A DNA stretch of 64,000 nucleotides from JAUILA01 sp050289805 (lineage in GTDB: Bacteria > Bacteroidota > Bacteroidia > Cytophagales > Cyclobacteriaceae): positions 1 to 64,000 of the forward strand of contig JBNKGL010000019.1 of assembly GCA_050289805.1 (NCBI GenBank). Reading direction: 5' to 3'. Below are positions 9,306 to 17,864 of the stretch, in pieces (the first letter of the stretch is position 1; each line of letters opens with the position of its first letter). The position numbers and the translations under genes were made by a program. The notes under the pieces were generated by a model. It did no database searches and was not told where the DNA came from. It saw only the letters and a list, made by a program, of their open reading frames with translations.

Positions 9306-9749
9306 TTATTCTACGCTTTCAAAGGGAAACGCATCCAGTGGATCTTCAAAGGCGATAAATATCACGCACGGGTCACCACCCTTACACGTAGCAACGTGAG
9401 GCTTCTTGGCAGGTCCATACGCATACGTACCCACTTTCATCACACTCGATTTCTCCCCTTGATAAGTAACATGCAGTTCTCCTGAAACCAGGACCATACG
9501 CTCCGGGGAGGTATGATAGTGATTGGGGATGTCATAGTTCGGCGGCACCTTGAAAAAGACATCAAAATCACCCTTGGAAGGATCACCCTGCAACACCGCG
9601 ATCTTACATCCTTCCGGCATAAACGGCGGACAATCATTCCATTCCAGGGTTTTGGTTTTAGCTGTAAGAGCAATTGAATTCTGTGCCTGACTGATAAATG
9701 AGAATAAAATAAGTACTAATACTAATGGTGTTAATTTATTGTAATTCAT
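9306..9749 (-). CDS. exported small cupin protein
   Basis: The 147-residue protein has a signal peptide (about residues 1-22, ending SQAQ), so it acts in the periplasm or outside the cell. The cupin barrel covers about residues 50-135. Its first motif holds PNHYHTSPERMVLVSGELHVTY, with an HxH pair and a conserved Glu that would bind a metal, and its second holds a KKPHVATCKG segment. Cys residues near CPPFMPEGCKI may form a disulfide. It lies 21 bases downstream of the flavin oxidase and very probably shares its transcript. Exported cupins of this type (ChrR-like or dioxygenase-like) have varied roles, so no reaction is assigned. Confidence 0.8.
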   Translation of the reverse strand: MNYNKLTPLVLVLILFSFISQAQNSIALTAKTKTLEWNDCPPFMPEGCKIAVLQGDPSKGDFDVFFKVPPNYDIPNHYHTSPERMVLVSGELHVTYQGEKSSVMKVGTYAYGPAKKPHVATCKGGDPCVIFIAFEDPLDAFPFESVE

Positions 9750-9770
9750 AGCTAATGCTGATTTGTTAAA

Positions 9771-11162
9771 TTAATTGGAAGGTTTAATGTTCTGGTTCAC
9801 ACGAAACAGATTTTGCGGATCATATTTCTTTTTAATTTGAACCAGCTTGTCATAGTTCTGCCGGAAACTGGCACGCACGCGGTCGTTGCCTTCATCCATA
9901 ATAAAATTTAAATAGGCCCCGCCTGCCGAATATGGATGCAGCGCTTCCCAGTAATCCTTGCACCACTCCGTGATGAGTTCTGCATTTGCCGGATCAGGAT
10001 CAACGCCAACGATCACTCCCGAATATTTGGCATCCCGGTATGCCCAGGCAGTATCCTCATTTCCGGGCCGTGATGCCGCGCCCGTTATCGGGTAACAATG
10101 CATTTGTGACAACAGCGTCGGAATCTTTGATCCGAATTCCCGGTGAGCCTTTCGTATTTCCGGTCGGAAATCATTGAAGAAGTCAGCCCTCCAGTACCAT
10201 TGCAGTCCGGGAGGCATCATTCCGTCAAAAAGGGTTTGAATCATGGGGTAAGGCATTCTTCCGACATGTTCAAACACAGGATTTTTTGCGCGAACCGGAG
10301 CAAACACGGCTTCCTCATCCTTCTCTTCTCCGGTATAACACCACACAATCCCGCAGAACTGTTTGTGATGAAGTGCTTCAGGAAATGGAGGGCCGGGAAT
10401 TACCATTGTGGCGATGAATCCGTTGAGGTCTTCAGGCGCCGATTGTATAAATTCATGATACCATTCCATTATCTCTTCGGTCTGTTCAATAGGCCAGAGC
10501 GTAGGACCGCCATAGACAGTTTTTACCGGATGCGCCTGAAATTTGAAAGACGTAACAATTCCAAAATTCCCGCCACCACCACGAATCGCCCAGAACAGAT
10601 CCGGGTGCTGGTCTTTATTAACAGTTACCGCCGAACCATCGGCAAGTACCATGTCCGCTTCCAGTAAATTATCGATCGTTAGTCCGTATTTACGGCTAAG
10701 GTATCCAATTCCGCCCCCAAGGGTGAGTCCCCCAACACCGGTGCTTGAAATGATCCCCGCCGGTATGGCTAGTCCGAAAGGATGTGTGGCATGGTCTACT
10801 TCTCCCCAAACATTTCCGCCGCCAACACGAACTGTATTATCCGCCTGATTTACCCTGACAAACTTCAATCCCGACAGATCGATTACAATTCCGTTATCAC
10901 AGATGCCAAGACCTCCGCCATTGTGCCCTCCTCCGCGGACGGCCACCAGAAGATCATTTTGCCTGCCAAAATTTACCGATTCGATAACATCGGCAACGTC
11001 GGCGCATTTAATGATCATCGCCGGATACTTGTCAATCATCGCATTGTATACTTCCCGCTCTTCATCGTACTCGCCGCTCTCCGGAAGAACAATGGTTCCT
11101 CTTAGTTTGGATGACAACTCCTGAACAAGAGCATCATCAATGTGTACTTCAGATTTTATCAT
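9771..11162 (-). CDS. FAD-linked oxidoreductase of the berberine-bridge/BBE family
   Basis: A 463-residue enzyme with the PP-type FAD-binding domain at about residues 40-210, containing AVRGGGHNGGG. H80 in this motif is the residue that carries 8-alpha-histidyl FAD in the family. The usual second covalent ligand, a Cys before GVGGLTLGGG, is Ser here, so a single covalent bond is likely. The C-terminal BBE segment (YLNFIMDEG near the end, then NYDKLVQIKKKYDPQNLFRVNQNI) completes the fold. No signal peptide is visible. Relatives oxidise sugars, alcohols or polyphenols with O2; the substrate here is unknown. It is the first gene of a two-gene unit with the exported cupin. The AraC-type fusion regulator just upstream, on the same strand, may control it. 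Confidence 0.9.
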   Translation of the reverse strand: MIKSEVHIDDALVQELSSKLRGTIVLPESGEYDEEREVYNAMIDKYPAMIIKCADVADVIESVNFGRQNDLLVAVRGGGHNGGGLGICDNGIVIDLSGLKFVRVNQADNTVRVGGGNVWGEVDHATHPFGLAIPAGIISSTGVGGLTLGGGIGYLSRKYGLTIDNLLEADMVLADGSAVTVNKDQHPDLFWAIRGGGGNFGIVTSFKFQAHPVKTVYGGPTLWPIEQTEEIMEWYHEFIQSAPEDLNGFIATMVIPGPPFPEALHHKQFCGIVWCYTGEEKDEEAVFAPVRAKNPVFEHVGRMPYPMIQTLFDGMMPPGLQWYWRADFFNDFRPEIRKAHREFGSKIPTLLSQMHCYPITGAASRPGNEDTAWAYRDAKYSGVIVGVDPDPANAELITEWCKDYWEALHPYSAGGAYLNFIMDEGNDRVRASFRQNYDKLVQIKKKYDPQNLFRVNQNIKPSN

Positions 11163-11286
11163 GCTGGTTAATTTTTATTTAGCACAATGTATCTGAATCA
11201 GAAAGGAAACAATACTACGAATGATTCAAAGAATCCTACTTTTGGTTCAGCCTTCGGAAGGGTTCGGGAATACGAAAAAACTTTGA

Positions 11287-12390
11287 TTATTCTGCCTCGG
11301 CCAATCGCTTGGCGTAGGTGGAAGGAAGTATTCCATAGGTTTCATAAAAGCACTTCGAAAAATAGGACGGACTGTTGAAGCCCGTATCGAAGGCTATTTC
11401 CGCAATGTTCTGACTGGTGCTTTCGATCATGTCCAGCGCTTTTTTCAAGCGGAATTTTTTTATAAAGCTATTTGGAGACTGCCCCGTAAGGGAAACAATC
11501 TTTCGATAAAGCTGGGATTTGCTATAGCCAAGATTCTTGCTCAGATCGGTGATTTTGAATTCAGTTTCGTTCCAGGACTGTTCAGTATAATCCATCAGCA
11601 TAGTTAGAAATTCGATCTCCACCATGCGAAGTGTGGTAATGAAACCATGCTTCGGAAAATCTTCCAGCGTTTCATCTTCATACAGCGATTTCACCTCAGC
11701 TGTAACCAGAATGCAATTCTCACCTGCCAAACACATTCTGCGCGCCAGTGTGACGGTTTCACCGAATAATTCATTCTTATCGGTGACAGGTGAGCCGGCA
11801 CTAAGACTGATAGTACATTGAACATCGTCGACACGGGAACTCGAAAGATATTCTTTCAGCCCCGAGTGGGTATAAAGTGCGGCTTCAACCGCGTTTTTAG
11901 CTGTAGCAAAAGACATCATGATACCGGCTGTACTCATTTCCACAATGCTTCCCTCAAATTCACCAGAGGCATTTTCTGCGATACGTGCACAATCGCGAAT
12001 GGATTGTGTTCCTGAAAATACATTCGGGTTTTTGTCGAAACTCACAACCATTATAAACCTGAAAGCTGATTCCGTAATAATATTCAATTCCGTACCTGCT
12101 GTATTTTCAGGATCTTCAATTCTTCCCAGGAAAGATTCTACCAACCGATCGTCCACCTCAATAATTTGATGGGGCACAGCGCCGTGGGCATGATTGTGCA
12201 TGTCCTGCAAAGCTTTTTTGTTTGGCGCTTCAATCAGGCAAAATGCAGTTTTCCTGTTCTCATCGCACCAGTAGGTCAGTCCCTTGCATCCGTACAGGTG
12301 CTGAATCTTCATGTCCTGCTGGTGCATTTCGGCAACATGTTCTGCATGAATATTATCAGGTACATCATGTCGATCCATGTATATGGGCAT
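11287..12390 (-). CDS. DUF4242 - degenerate nucleotide-cyclase-like - AraC HTH fusion regulator
   Basis: The 367-residue protein has three parts. Residues of about 1-90 match DUF4242, a ferredoxin-like fold known from the nickel-binding SCO4226 type, with His residues in HVAEMHQQD and MHNHAHGAVPH. Residues of about 108-235 resemble a class III cyclase domain. The second metal Asp is replaced (STAGIMMSF where a GD pair is expected) and the catalytic Asn position reads GETVTLARRM, so it is probably not an enzyme. Residues of about 260-363 form an AraC-type double helix-turn-helix (ITDLSKNLGYSKSQLYRKI and IAEIAFDTGFNSPSYFSKCF). It is probably a transcription factor that senses a ligand through the N-terminal domains. 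The adjacent flavin oxidase operon is a candidate target. Confidence 0.82.
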   Translation of the reverse strand: MPIYMDRHDVPDNIHAEHVAEMHQQDMKIQHLYGCKGLTYWCDENRKTAFCLIEAPNKKALQDMHNHAHGAVPHQIIEVDDRLVESFLGRIEDPENTAGTELNIITESAFRFIMVVSFDKNPNVFSGTQSIRDCARIAENASGEFEGSIVEMSTAGIMMSFATAKNAVEAALYTHSGLKEYLSSSRVDDVQCTISLSAGSPVTDKNELFGETVTLARRMCLAGENCILVTAEVKSLYEDETLEDFPKHGFITTLRMVEIEFLTMLMDYTEQSWNETEFKITDLSKNLGYSKSQLYRKIVSLTGQSPNSFIKKFRLKKALDMIESTSQNIAEIAFDTGFNSPSYFSKCFYETYGILPSTYAKRLAEAE

Positions 12391-12665
12391 ATCAGTATTC
12401 TTTAAGGTTGATTAATCCCTGAAGCAGATTTATTCGCAACGAAGAAAATGAGCTGATATGTCATTAACCCCTTACCTCAAAATCAGCCAGTTATTAAATT
12501 TTACGCCAATTTGCGACTCTGAATATACAAAAATGAGTAGGAGTAAACAACCGCCGGATCAAAAGAAAATTCGGCACAATTGTCCTTCAACAAATATTAT
12601 TATGCCTTCCGGAAAATATGATGCAAAGTATACTGCGCGAAAAGGTTAATAGCCAGAGACAATAG

Positions 12666-13469
12666 CTATTCGTGTATCCTTTTCAGGAATTTTCGTTCAG
12701 CTGGTTCCGGTCTGCGAAAGTCGAAAATATAATGAACTCCTTCTACCGGGAGGATAATCCGATAATAATCATAATCGACAGAATACCTGAAAAATACCCT
12801 CCCCCTGGTGTGACCATCAGGATACAGCATCTCTTCATTCAGATACTCCTGTGGAAGGTATGCCAGATCTTCACGCACCTGCACTGTTTCGTGCTCAAAA
12901 GCCTGACTAAGGATATCAACCGTAAGAAACCCGGCAAACGTAGCGACATCCCTCGCTGCCGAACGTCTTGAATCCTGTTTTGTCCAGAATTCCTTGTTAT
13001 AATCTTTTGAATCCTGTACCGCATCATTAACCGCCAGTGCCACACCCGCCAGCACAAGTGCGATTTGCGCTGCCTGCTGGGATCTTATACGCCTCCTGAA
13101 GAACGCATTCACCTCCTCCTGTGATGATGCACGTTTCCCGGTAACTCCTGAAATTGATACTGTTTCCTGATATACGTTCAGGTCTGTGTTTGAAGGAGTT
13201 GGAAAAGGAACAGGAGAACCAAAAATCATCATGTTCTGAGGCTTAACAACCATGTATTCGTTCCCTGTATTCCATACATCAAGATCAAATACCAATTGTT
13301 TCGACTCATCAGGAATATGCTCAAGGTAGATTTCTGCGATTTCATCCTTAACGAATGAGATGGTCTCACCGGGATTTTCAACAGAATAAGACACCGGCAC
13401 AAGGTGGGCCGACTGACATGAAACCAGGGTTATCACGCAGAACAGAGCCGGGTAGAAGTTAACTTTCAT
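12666..13469 (-). CDS. hypothetical lipoprotein
   Basis: I place the start at the ATG at 13469 (267 residues), because this gives a clean lipoprotein signal, MKVNFYPALFCVITLVSC, with the lipobox LVSC. An upstream in-frame start at 13499 would add ten residues. The mature protein is mostly beta-rich, with a long central helical part (RRRIRSQQAAQIALVLAGVALAV) that could be a membrane or amphipathic segment. It ends in a basic tail with RRPEPAERKFLKRIHE. I recognise no family. It is transcribed alone, divergent from era. The 275 bases upstream of the fusion regulator (12391-12665) show no gene I can support. Confidence 0.65.
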   Translation of the reverse strand: MKVNFYPALFCVITLVSCQSAHLVPVSYSVENPGETISFVKDEIAEIYLEHIPDESKQLVFDLDVWNTGNEYMVVKPQNMMIFGSPVPFPTPSNTDLNVYQETVSISGVTGKRASSQEEVNAFFRRRIRSQQAAQIALVLAGVALAVNDAVQDSKDYNKEFWTKQDSRRSAARDVATFAGFLTVDILSQAFEHETVQVREDLAYLPQEYLNEEMLYPDGHTRGRVFFRYSVDYDYYRIILPVEGVHYIFDFRRPEPAERKFLKRIHE

Positions 13470-13559
13470 AGCACATGGGTTGTACTTTATTAACACCAAT
13501 TTTTATGCCATTTTTCACTATATTAAAGAAGGATAAAGTAACTTTAATAAAAAACGAAA

Positions 13560-14438
13560 TTGAGCGCTACCCATCATAAAGCTGGTTTTGTTGCGATCAT
13601 CGGTAAACCCAATGTGGGCAAGTCCACCTTGATGAATCAAATGATCGGTGAACGCCTTTCCATTATCACTTCCAAGGCTCAAACAACCCGTCATCGTATC
13701 ATGGGAATCCTCAGCGGTAAAGATTTTCAGCTCGTCTATTCCGATACACCAGGCATTATACGACCCGAATACCGGCTTCAGGAATCGATGATGCATTTTG
13801 TGAAATCATCACTTGAGGATGCAGATGTGGTTCTTTTGGTGACCGACCTCTATGACACCTATGATGAGAAACTTGCGGAAAACCTGGTTCAGATACAGGC
13901 ACCTGTAATCCTGGTAATGAATAAAATTGACCAGGCGAAAGGAACCCAGGCCGAAGATAAATTTGAGTATTGGAAAGAAGCTGTTGACGCAGAAGAATAC
14001 TTTATGATTTCGGCTAAGGAGGGCATTAATATAGAGCCTGTTTTCGAAGCAATCATATCCTACCTGCCGGAGCATCCGCCATATTTCCCAAAAGACCAGA
14101 TTACCGACCGGCCGGAGCGCTTTTTCGCTGCCGAAATAATCCGCGAAAAGATCTTTTTAAATTACCGAAAGGAAGTTCCCTACTCCACAGAAGTTGAGAT
14201 AGAAGAATTCCTGGAGGATGAAGAAATCATCAGGATACGTGCGTTGATCTACGTGGAGCGCAAAAGCCAGAAAGGCATTATAATTGGAAAAGCCGGAGAG
14301 GCTTTAAAGAAGACCGGTATCATGGCACGTGAGGAACTTGAAAAATTCTTCCAGAAGCAGATTCACCTGGAAACATTTGTAAAAGTTGCAGAAGATTGGC
14401 GCAAGAAACAGCGGGTTCTCAAAGGTTTCGGGTATTAG
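13560..14438 (+). CDS. era: GTPase Era
   Basis: A 292-residue GTPase needed for maturation of the 30S ribosomal subunit and 16S rRNA 3' end. The G domain shows GKPNVGKST (residues 15-23), the switch Thr region in AQTTRHRIMG, DTPG, and NKID. The C-terminal KH domain carries the RNA-binding loop GIIIGKAGEALKK. Length is normal for the family. A TTG codon at 13560 is taken as the start because it directly precedes the conserved N-terminus and no ATG is available. The gene ends one base from the convergent metallophosphoesterase. Confidence 0.97.
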   Translation: MSATHHKAGFVAIIGKPNVGKSTLMNQMIGERLSIITSKAQTTRHRIMGILSGKDFQLVYSDTPGIIRPEYRLQESMMHFVKSSLEDADVVLLVTDLYDTYDEKLAENLVQIQAPVILVMNKIDQAKGTQAEDKFEYWKEAVDAEEYFMISAKEGINIEPVFEAIISYLPEHPPYFPKDQITDRPERFFAAEIIREKIFLNYRKEVPYSTEVEIEEFLEDEEIIRIRALIYVERKSQKGIIIGKAGEALKKTGIMAREELEKFFQKQIHLETFVKVAEDWRKKQRVLKGFGY

Positions 14439-14439
14439 C

Positions 14440-15483
14440 TTATATGGTTTCTGTGGTAATCTGTGCATCCAGGTCCAGCAAATCAAATATACGTCTGAGC
14501 CGTTCCTTTTGTATGATCTTTCGCTGTCCGTCTGGTGTCCATTTAATAAGCCGAATTTCCTGGTCTGAAATTTCAATTCCTGTGATTTCACCATCGCTGA
14601 ATGAACAACAGCCGGTATTGAAATAACAGGGGACTGCCCGGCCCTCCGGGTTCAGCAATGTGGCATCATGATTTTTCAATGCTTCGGAACGTTCCCGCAC
14701 CTCCTCAAGCAGAGATGCTTCCGGTGGTGTGAGTATCCCGGCCGCTTCCTTTTCGGTCAACCTGAACAAGTCCACCCGAAGCCTGTCGGCATAGGTGAAT
14801 GAATTAAACACGGGTTCATGCGAATGTCCGGTAATTACGATCACATCATGGTTATGCTCACGCGCCCAGCTATAATATTTCTGATCGTGCCTGGATCGCA
14901 TCCTCGTATTTGTGGCGGCAGTATCGAGGGGCTTATTGAAAATTCGCTGAAAATGCCGCCAGAAGTACCGTACAAAAAACTTACTCAACCGGGCATATTC
15001 ATCACTGAAAGTTGATCCCTGGTGGCCATGAATCAGGAAAATATGCCCAAGCAGGTTTCCCTTATCCTTCACCTGAATTTTTACCGATTCATAGGCCGGT
15101 CGTTGTAACCCCAGGTGTTTGGCAACAAACTTTTTACTTCTCCAGTCGGAATCATGGTTGCCCCAGATCCGCAGGTACCTGGATTCACTATCAAATTTTA
15201 ACTCCCGTGTAGTGATCTCATGATAATAATTGAGGACATTGTTAAAGGAATTCTCCCATAGCTCTTCAACATCCCCCAGCAATACCAGTGTCGCCCCGAT
15301 TTTTTCATAATGTGTTAAGGCCTGTTCATATGTAGCCGAAGCAAACCGATAATCATCGGCCCTGTCCCCGGTGCCCCGGTGATGATCAGAAAAAATTATG
15401 TAATTCATATCCGCCAGGTCCGCCTCTATTAGTAAAGCCTTGTCGTATGCGGTTTGAATTGTATCAAGAAACTTGAGCTTCAT
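14440..15483 (-). CDS. metallophosphoesterase (calcineurin-like)
   Basis: The 347-residue soluble protein shows the full set of two-metal phosphoesterase motifs: SDHHRGTGDR near residue 32, LLGDVEELWE, IWGNHDSDW, a LIHGHQG segment, and TGHSHEPVF. These ligate a dinuclear Mn or Fe centre. The layout resembles UDP-2,3-diacylglucosamine hydrolases (LpxH/LpxI-like), but the protein is longer by about 100 residues, with a C-terminal extension after the last motif, so the substrate stays open. It sits between era and der in the opposite direction, with only 71 bases before der. Confidence 0.85.
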   Translation of the reverse strand: MKLKFLDTIQTAYDKALLIEADLADMNYIIFSDHHRGTGDRADDYRFASATYEQALTHYEKIGATLVLLGDVEELWENSFNNVLNYYHEITTRELKFDSESRYLRIWGNHDSDWRSKKFVAKHLGLQRPAYESVKIQVKDKGNLLGHIFLIHGHQGSTFSDEYARLSKFFVRYFWRHFQRIFNKPLDTAATNTRMRSRHDQKYYSWAREHNHDVIVITGHSHEPVFNSFTYADRLRVDLFRLTEKEAAGILTPPEASLLEEVRERSEALKNHDATLLNPEGRAVPCYFNTGCCSFSDGEITGIEISDQEIRLIKWTPDGQRKIIQKERLRRIFDLLDLDAQITTETI

Positions 15484-15518
15484 AGTGAACTCTTTCAGGA
15501 CAAGATAAATAAACCTCG

Positions 15519-15526
15519 TATCTTTG
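15519..15526 (+). promoter_or_regulatory. Bacteroidota -7 promoter element of der
   Basis: TATCTTTG fits the TAnnTTTG consensus of the Bacteroidota housekeeping sigma factor and ends 28 bases before the GTG start of der. No good TTG element is seen at the usual distance upstream. The call rests on the -7 box and its position only. Confidence 0.5.
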
Positions 15527-15554
15527 CAGCTAAATTATAAATCAACTTTTCGCT

Positions 15555-16859
15555 GTGGCAAATATTGTAGCAATCGTAGGCCGTCCGAATGTCGGTAAAT
15601 CAACACTTTTTAATCGTCTCGTGGAAAGGCGTAAGGCCATTATGGACGATGAGTCTGGTGTTACCCGTGACCGTCACTACGGCTATGCCGAATGGACGGG
15701 CAAACATTTTACGGTTGTGGATACCGGTGGATATGTTACGGGGTCGGAAGATAAGTTCGAAAGTGAGATCAGGAAACAGGTTGAAATAGCACTGGACGAA
15801 TGTTCTGTGGCCATATTTATGGTTGACACCCATTCGGGGCTTACCGACATGGACAAGGATTTCGCCAACGTGCTCAGGGCTTCCAAAAAACCGGTATTCC
15901 TGGTGGCAAACAAAGCCGACACGACGGAACGTATCCATGAATCTGTTGAATTTTATGAGCTGGGCATGGGCGAGGTATATCCGCTGTCAGCGGCAACAGG
16001 ATCCGGAACAGGTGAATTGCTCGACAAAATCGTGGCCGAATTTGATGAAGGTCAGGAAGATCCTGAAGGTGGGATTCCAAGGATCGCAATTCTTGGAAGA
16101 CCCAATGTTGGAAAATCATCATTCCTGAATGCCCTGCTCGGAAAAGAACGTACGATCGTTACAGACGAGGCCGGAACAACACGGGATGCGGTCAATACCC
16201 GGTATAAATTATATGGAAATGATTTCATCCTGACCGATACAGCCGGGATCAGAAAAAAATCGAAGGTAAAAGAGGACATTGAGTTTTATTCGGTTCTTCG
16301 TTCACTGCAGGCCCTGCAGGACAGTGATGTATGTGTGGTCCTTTTGGATGCCGAGCGCGGTCTTGAAGCACAGGACATGAATATAATCAGCCTTGCTAAT
16401 AAGTATAATAAGGGGATCATGATCATGGTCAACAAATGGGACCTTATCGAGAAGAACACAAAAACCGCCGATGAATTCAAAAAATCACTACAGGAAAAAC
16501 TCGGACTTCTGGACTACATTCCCATCATCTTCACCTCGGTGATCAAAAAGCAGCGGATATTCCAGGCAATTGAGCTGGCGATGCAGATTAATGAGAACAG
16601 GAGCAAGAAAATTTCGACTTCAAAACTCAATGATGTAATGCTTCCGGAGATCGAAAGGAACCCTCCACCCGCAATAAAAGGTAAATACATCAAAATTAAG
16701 TACATCACCCAGCTTCCGGGAAGCGTGCCTACTTTTGCTTTCTTTTGCAACCTCCCGCAGTACATAAAAGCGCCTTACGAGCGTTTCCTGCAAAATAAAA
16801 TGCGAAAACACTTCGATTTCACGGGTGTCCCGATCAGGTTATATTTTAGGAAAAAATAA
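15555..16859 (+). CDS. der: ribosome biogenesis GTPase Der (EngA)
   Basis: A 434-residue protein with two GTPase domains in tandem, used in 50S subunit assembly. The first domain has GRPNVGKST (residues 8-16), DTGG and NKAD. The second starts near residue 177 with ILGRPNVGKSSFLNALLG and has DTAGIRKKSKV and NKWDL. A KH-like C-terminal domain follows, ending in GVPIRLYFRKK. The start is a GTG at 15555. All key motifs and the length are normal. The following 67 bases contain the promoter of the acidic lipoprotein. Confidence 0.97.
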   Translation: MANIVAIVGRPNVGKSTLFNRLVERRKAIMDDESGVTRDRHYGYAEWTGKHFTVVDTGGYVTGSEDKFESEIRKQVEIALDECSVAIFMVDTHSGLTDMDKDFANVLRASKKPVFLVANKADTTERIHESVEFYELGMGEVYPLSAATGSGTGELLDKIVAEFDEGQEDPEGGIPRIAILGRPNVGKSSFLNALLGKERTIVTDEAGTTRDAVNTRYKLYGNDFILTDTAGIRKKSKVKEDIEFYSVLRSLQALQDSDVCVVLLDAERGLEAQDMNIISLANKYNKGIMIMVNKWDLIEKNTKTADEFKKSLQEKLGLLDYIPIIFTSVIKKQRIFQAIELAMQINENRSKKISTSKLNDVMLPEIERNPPPAIKGKYIKIKYITQLPGSVPTFAFFCNLPQYIKAPYERFLQNKMRKHFDFTGVPIRLYFRKK

Positions 16860-16870
16860 CATCTGGTTGA

Positions 16871-16898
16871 TTGGTATGGGTATTTGTATATAACTTTG
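16871..16898 (+). promoter_or_regulatory. Bacteroidota promoter of the acidic lipoprotein gene
   Basis: A TTG at 16871-16873 is followed after 17 bases by TAACTTTG at 16891-16898, a good match to the TTG-N17-TAnnTTTG form. It lies 28 bases before the start codon at 16927. Together with the terminator at 17206, it defines a single-gene transcript. Confidence 0.65.
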
Positions 16899-16926
16899 AC
16901 CCCTTTAAAACAAAAACCTGAATTCA

Positions 16927-17181
16927 ATGAAAAAGATTTTAACATTTTTCGTAGCGATTGCGTTCGCTTTGGCTTTTACCGCCTGCGGAGCAAAGAATGA
17001 AAGTGCTGCTGATCAAGCTGCAGATCAAATAGAAGAAGCTGCTGAAGAAGCATCCGAAGCTGTAGAAGAAACTACTGAAGAAGCTGCTGAAGTTATGGAA
17101 GAAGCCGCTGAAGATATGGATGAGGCTGCTGAAGAAATTGCTGATGAAGCAGAAGAGATCGTAGAAGAATCGGCTAACTAA
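16927..17181 (+). CDS. small, highly acidic helical lipoprotein
   Basis: The 84-residue product has a lipoprotein signal, with lipobox FTAC and the lipidated Cys at residue 20. The 65-residue mature part is almost entirely Ala, Glu and Asp in short repeats such as EEAAEEASEAVEE. I count 27 acidic residues against one Lys. It should form one long helix, possibly a coiled coil, anchored to a membrane. It has no C-terminal Lys, so attachment to peptidoglycan in the manner of Braun's lipoprotein is not expected. Its own promoter and terminator suggest it is well expressed. Low-complexity lipoproteins like this are often missed; function unknown. Confidence 0.75.
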   Translation: MKKILTFFVAIAFALAFTACGAKNESAADQAADQIEEAAEEASEAVEETTEEAAEVMEEAAEDMDEAAEEIADEAEEIVEESAN

Positions 17182-17205
17182 TTTTTAGTCAAAAAACACT
17201 TGAAG

Positions 17206-17230
17206 GGCTCCAAATATTGGAGCCTTTTTT
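17206..17230 (+). terminator. Rho-independent terminator of the acidic lipoprotein gene
   Basis: GGCTCC (17206-17211) pairs with GGAGCC (17219-17224) and is followed by six T (17225-17230). It lies 24 bases beyond the lipoprotein stop. Its position argues against starting the next gene upstream of it. Confidence 0.85.
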
Positions 17231-17244
17231 GTTTCTTCGTTTTT

Positions 17245-17862
17245 GTGACGTCTGACCAAAGCCAGCTTTTTAAAAACAGGATTACCAGATTTATTCCTGA
17301 TGAATCTGTGAGCTACTGTTGTCACCTCTGGCAAAAGTTTCCTTTTCATCTCAAAATAACACCTCCGCGAAAGTCAAAGCTTGGCGATTACAGGTATGAT
17401 CCCGGAAAACGGCAGCATTATATCACTGTAAATTCCGATCTGAACCGGTACGCCTTCCTGGTAACCTATCTCCATGAAGTTGCCCACCTGATCACATTTC
17501 AGAAATATGGAAGAAAAGCCTCTCCTCATGGTAAAGAATGGAAAGCAGTATTCAGTCACCTCCTCGAACCGGTGATACGCAGGCAAATGGTGCCGGAGGA
17601 TGTGCTGGATGCGCTTGCAGCCTATATGTTAAATCCAAAGGCTTCCTCCTGTTCCGATGCGAACCTTACCAAAACCCTGGGAAATTATGACCAGGATCCT
17701 AAAAAATACCTGGATGATATTCCGCTGGGGGAAGTTTTCCGGTTCCAGGACCGCCTGTTTAAAAAAGGAAACCTGAGAAGAACCCGTTATGTATGTTCTG
17801 AAGTTAAAAGCGGAAGGCAATACCTTATCTCAAAACATGCGGAGATAAAAAGCACCCTTTAA
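17245..17862 (+). CDS. SprT-like zinc metalloprotease domain protein
   Basis: I start this gene at the GTG at 17245 (205 residues), because the longer frame from 17200 would run through the terminator hairpin of the previous gene. The protein carries LVTYLHEVAHLITFQKYG, the HExxH zinc motif of SprT-like peptidases, followed by a third-ligand candidate in SPHGKEWKAVF. The C-terminal part includes FRFQDRLFKKGNLRRTRYVC, which recalls the substrate-binding tail of the family. Family members in eukaryotes cut DNA-protein crosslinks; the bacterial role is not settled. It ends two bases from the convergent gene at 17865. Confidence 0.82.
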   Translation: MTSDQSQLFKNRITRFIPDESVSYCCHLWQKFPFHLKITPPRKSKLGDYRYDPGKRQHYITVNSDLNRYAFLVTYLHEVAHLITFQKYGRKASPHGKEWKAVFSHLLEPVIRRQMVPEDVLDALAAYMLNPKASSCSDANLTKTLGNYDQDPKKYLDDIPLGEVFRFQDRLFKKGNLRRTRYVCSEVKSGRQYLISKHAEIKSTL

Positions 17863-17864
17863 TA

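Noticed and set aside
12458..12649. Possible 63-residue gene between the fusion regulator and the lipoprotein
   Set aside because: No recognisable motif, poor composition for a protein and no promoter; treated as non-coding.
17200..17244. Longer N-terminus of the SprT-like protein
   Set aside because: It would have to be translated through the terminator hairpin at 17206-17230; the GTG at 17245 is preferred.
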